Shown in pieces: positions 14,756 to 14,955 of a DNA stretch of 14,955 bases (position 1 is its first letter; the number at the start of each line of letters is the position of its first letter). Origin of the DNA: JAZDLO01 sp043801935 (GTDB lineage: Bacteria; Actinomycetota; Thermoleophilia; RBG-16-64-13); NCBI GenBank assembly GCA_043801935.1, contig JAZDLO010000090.1, positions 1-14,955 on the forward strand. Direction: 5' to 3'. The position numbers and the translations under genes were made by a program. Below the pieces are notes generated by a model. It did not search any database and was not told the DNA's origin. It worked only from the letters and a program-made list of their open reading frames with translations.

Positions 14756-14955
14756 CTACGTGCTCAACAGGTTCGCGACGGTCTCATAACCCCTGTCAAA
14801 GGCCTTGAGATTGGCCTCGATCGCCTTGGCCGGCACTCGACTCTTGATCAGTTCTTTCATCGTTTCCACCTTGACCGGCATCCGGCCGCTGCCGAAGAGA
14901 GCTCCCAGCATGGCGGTATTCGCCGCCAGAGGGTTGCCGGCTTCTCTGGCTATCT
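14756..14955 (-). CDS. 2-oxoacid:ferredoxin oxidoreductase gamma-type subunit (IorB-like), C-terminal end only
   Basis: Only the last 66 or so residues lie in the window, entering from the right edge and ending at TAG (14756-14758). The readable end contains AGNPLAANTAMLGALFGSGRM, then VETMKELIKSRVPAKAIEANLKAFDRGYE. This matches the end of IorB and gamma subunits of pyruvate or 2-oxoacid ferredoxin oxidoreductases, where an N-MLGAL-TG-LP motif is followed by a helix bearing NxKAFxxGYE. These enzymes oxidise 2-oxoacids, such as indolepyruvate from aromatic amino acids, to acyl-CoA with reduced ferredoxin. The exact substrate needs the rest of the operon to the right. Confidence 0.75.
   Translation of the reverse strand, partial: IAREAGNPLAANTAMLGALFGSGRMPVKVETMKELIKSRVPAKAIEANLKAFDRGYETVANLLST

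Overview
The window is high-GC bacterial DNA, densely coded, with no rRNA, tRNA, CRISPR array or insertion sequence that I can see. Several traits suggest an actinobacterial or related high-GC lineage: Thr/Ser-rich linkers after lipoprotein signals, a beta-carbonic anhydrase of the mycobacterial Rv1284-like type, and an acyl-CoA carboxylase made of a carboxyltransferase plus a fused biotin carboxylase/BCCP. The right edge carries the end of a 2-oxoacid:ferredoxin oxidoreductase subunit, which fits an anaerobic or facultative lifestyle. Lineage and lifestyle are inference.

Layout. (1) 1-3554, minus strand: a two-gene operon with a 717-residue fusion of a D-Ala-D-Ala-ligase-like ATP-grasp domain to a degenerate M20-peptidase-like domain. 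It is followed 3 bp later by a gamma-glutamyltranspeptidase (GGT) homologue without signal peptide, cut by the left edge. (2) 3555-3843: non-coding, with a 20-bp palindrome and one copy of a 40-bp repeat. (3) 3844-5246: a DUF1003 membrane protein (minus) divergent from an exported coiled-coil protein (plus). (4) 5300-5334: a strong hairpin between convergent genes. (5) 5420-7037, minus: a small membrane protein, then an M24 (Xaa-Pro aminopeptidase/creatinase-like) protein. (6) 7201-7300: the second 40-bp repeat copy and a promoter/operator-like stretch before marR. (7) 7334-10170, plus: marR, a Thr-rich lipoprotein, and a lipoprotein with tandem META domains. (8) 10209-14530, plus: beta-carbonic anhydrase, then the carboxyltransferase and biotin carboxylase-BCCP subunits. 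(9) 14756-14955, minus: the 3' end of an IorB-like oxidoreductase subunit.

How the genes may work together. The carbonic anhydrase could supply bicarbonate to the biotin carboxylase just downstream, whose partner carboxyltransferase has a hydrophobic residue at the known specificity position. The marR-lipoprotein-META set looks like a locally regulated envelope module. The most unusual unit is the left operon. An ATP-dependent ligase is fused to an M20 fold that appears to have lost all its zinc ligands, and it is coupled to a cytosolic GGT-fold hydrolase. That hydrolase keeps its catalytic Thr but appears to have lost most gamma-glutamyl-recognition residues. This could be a make-and-process pathway for an unrecognised amide or peptide. 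All alignments to family references were made from memory and need computation.
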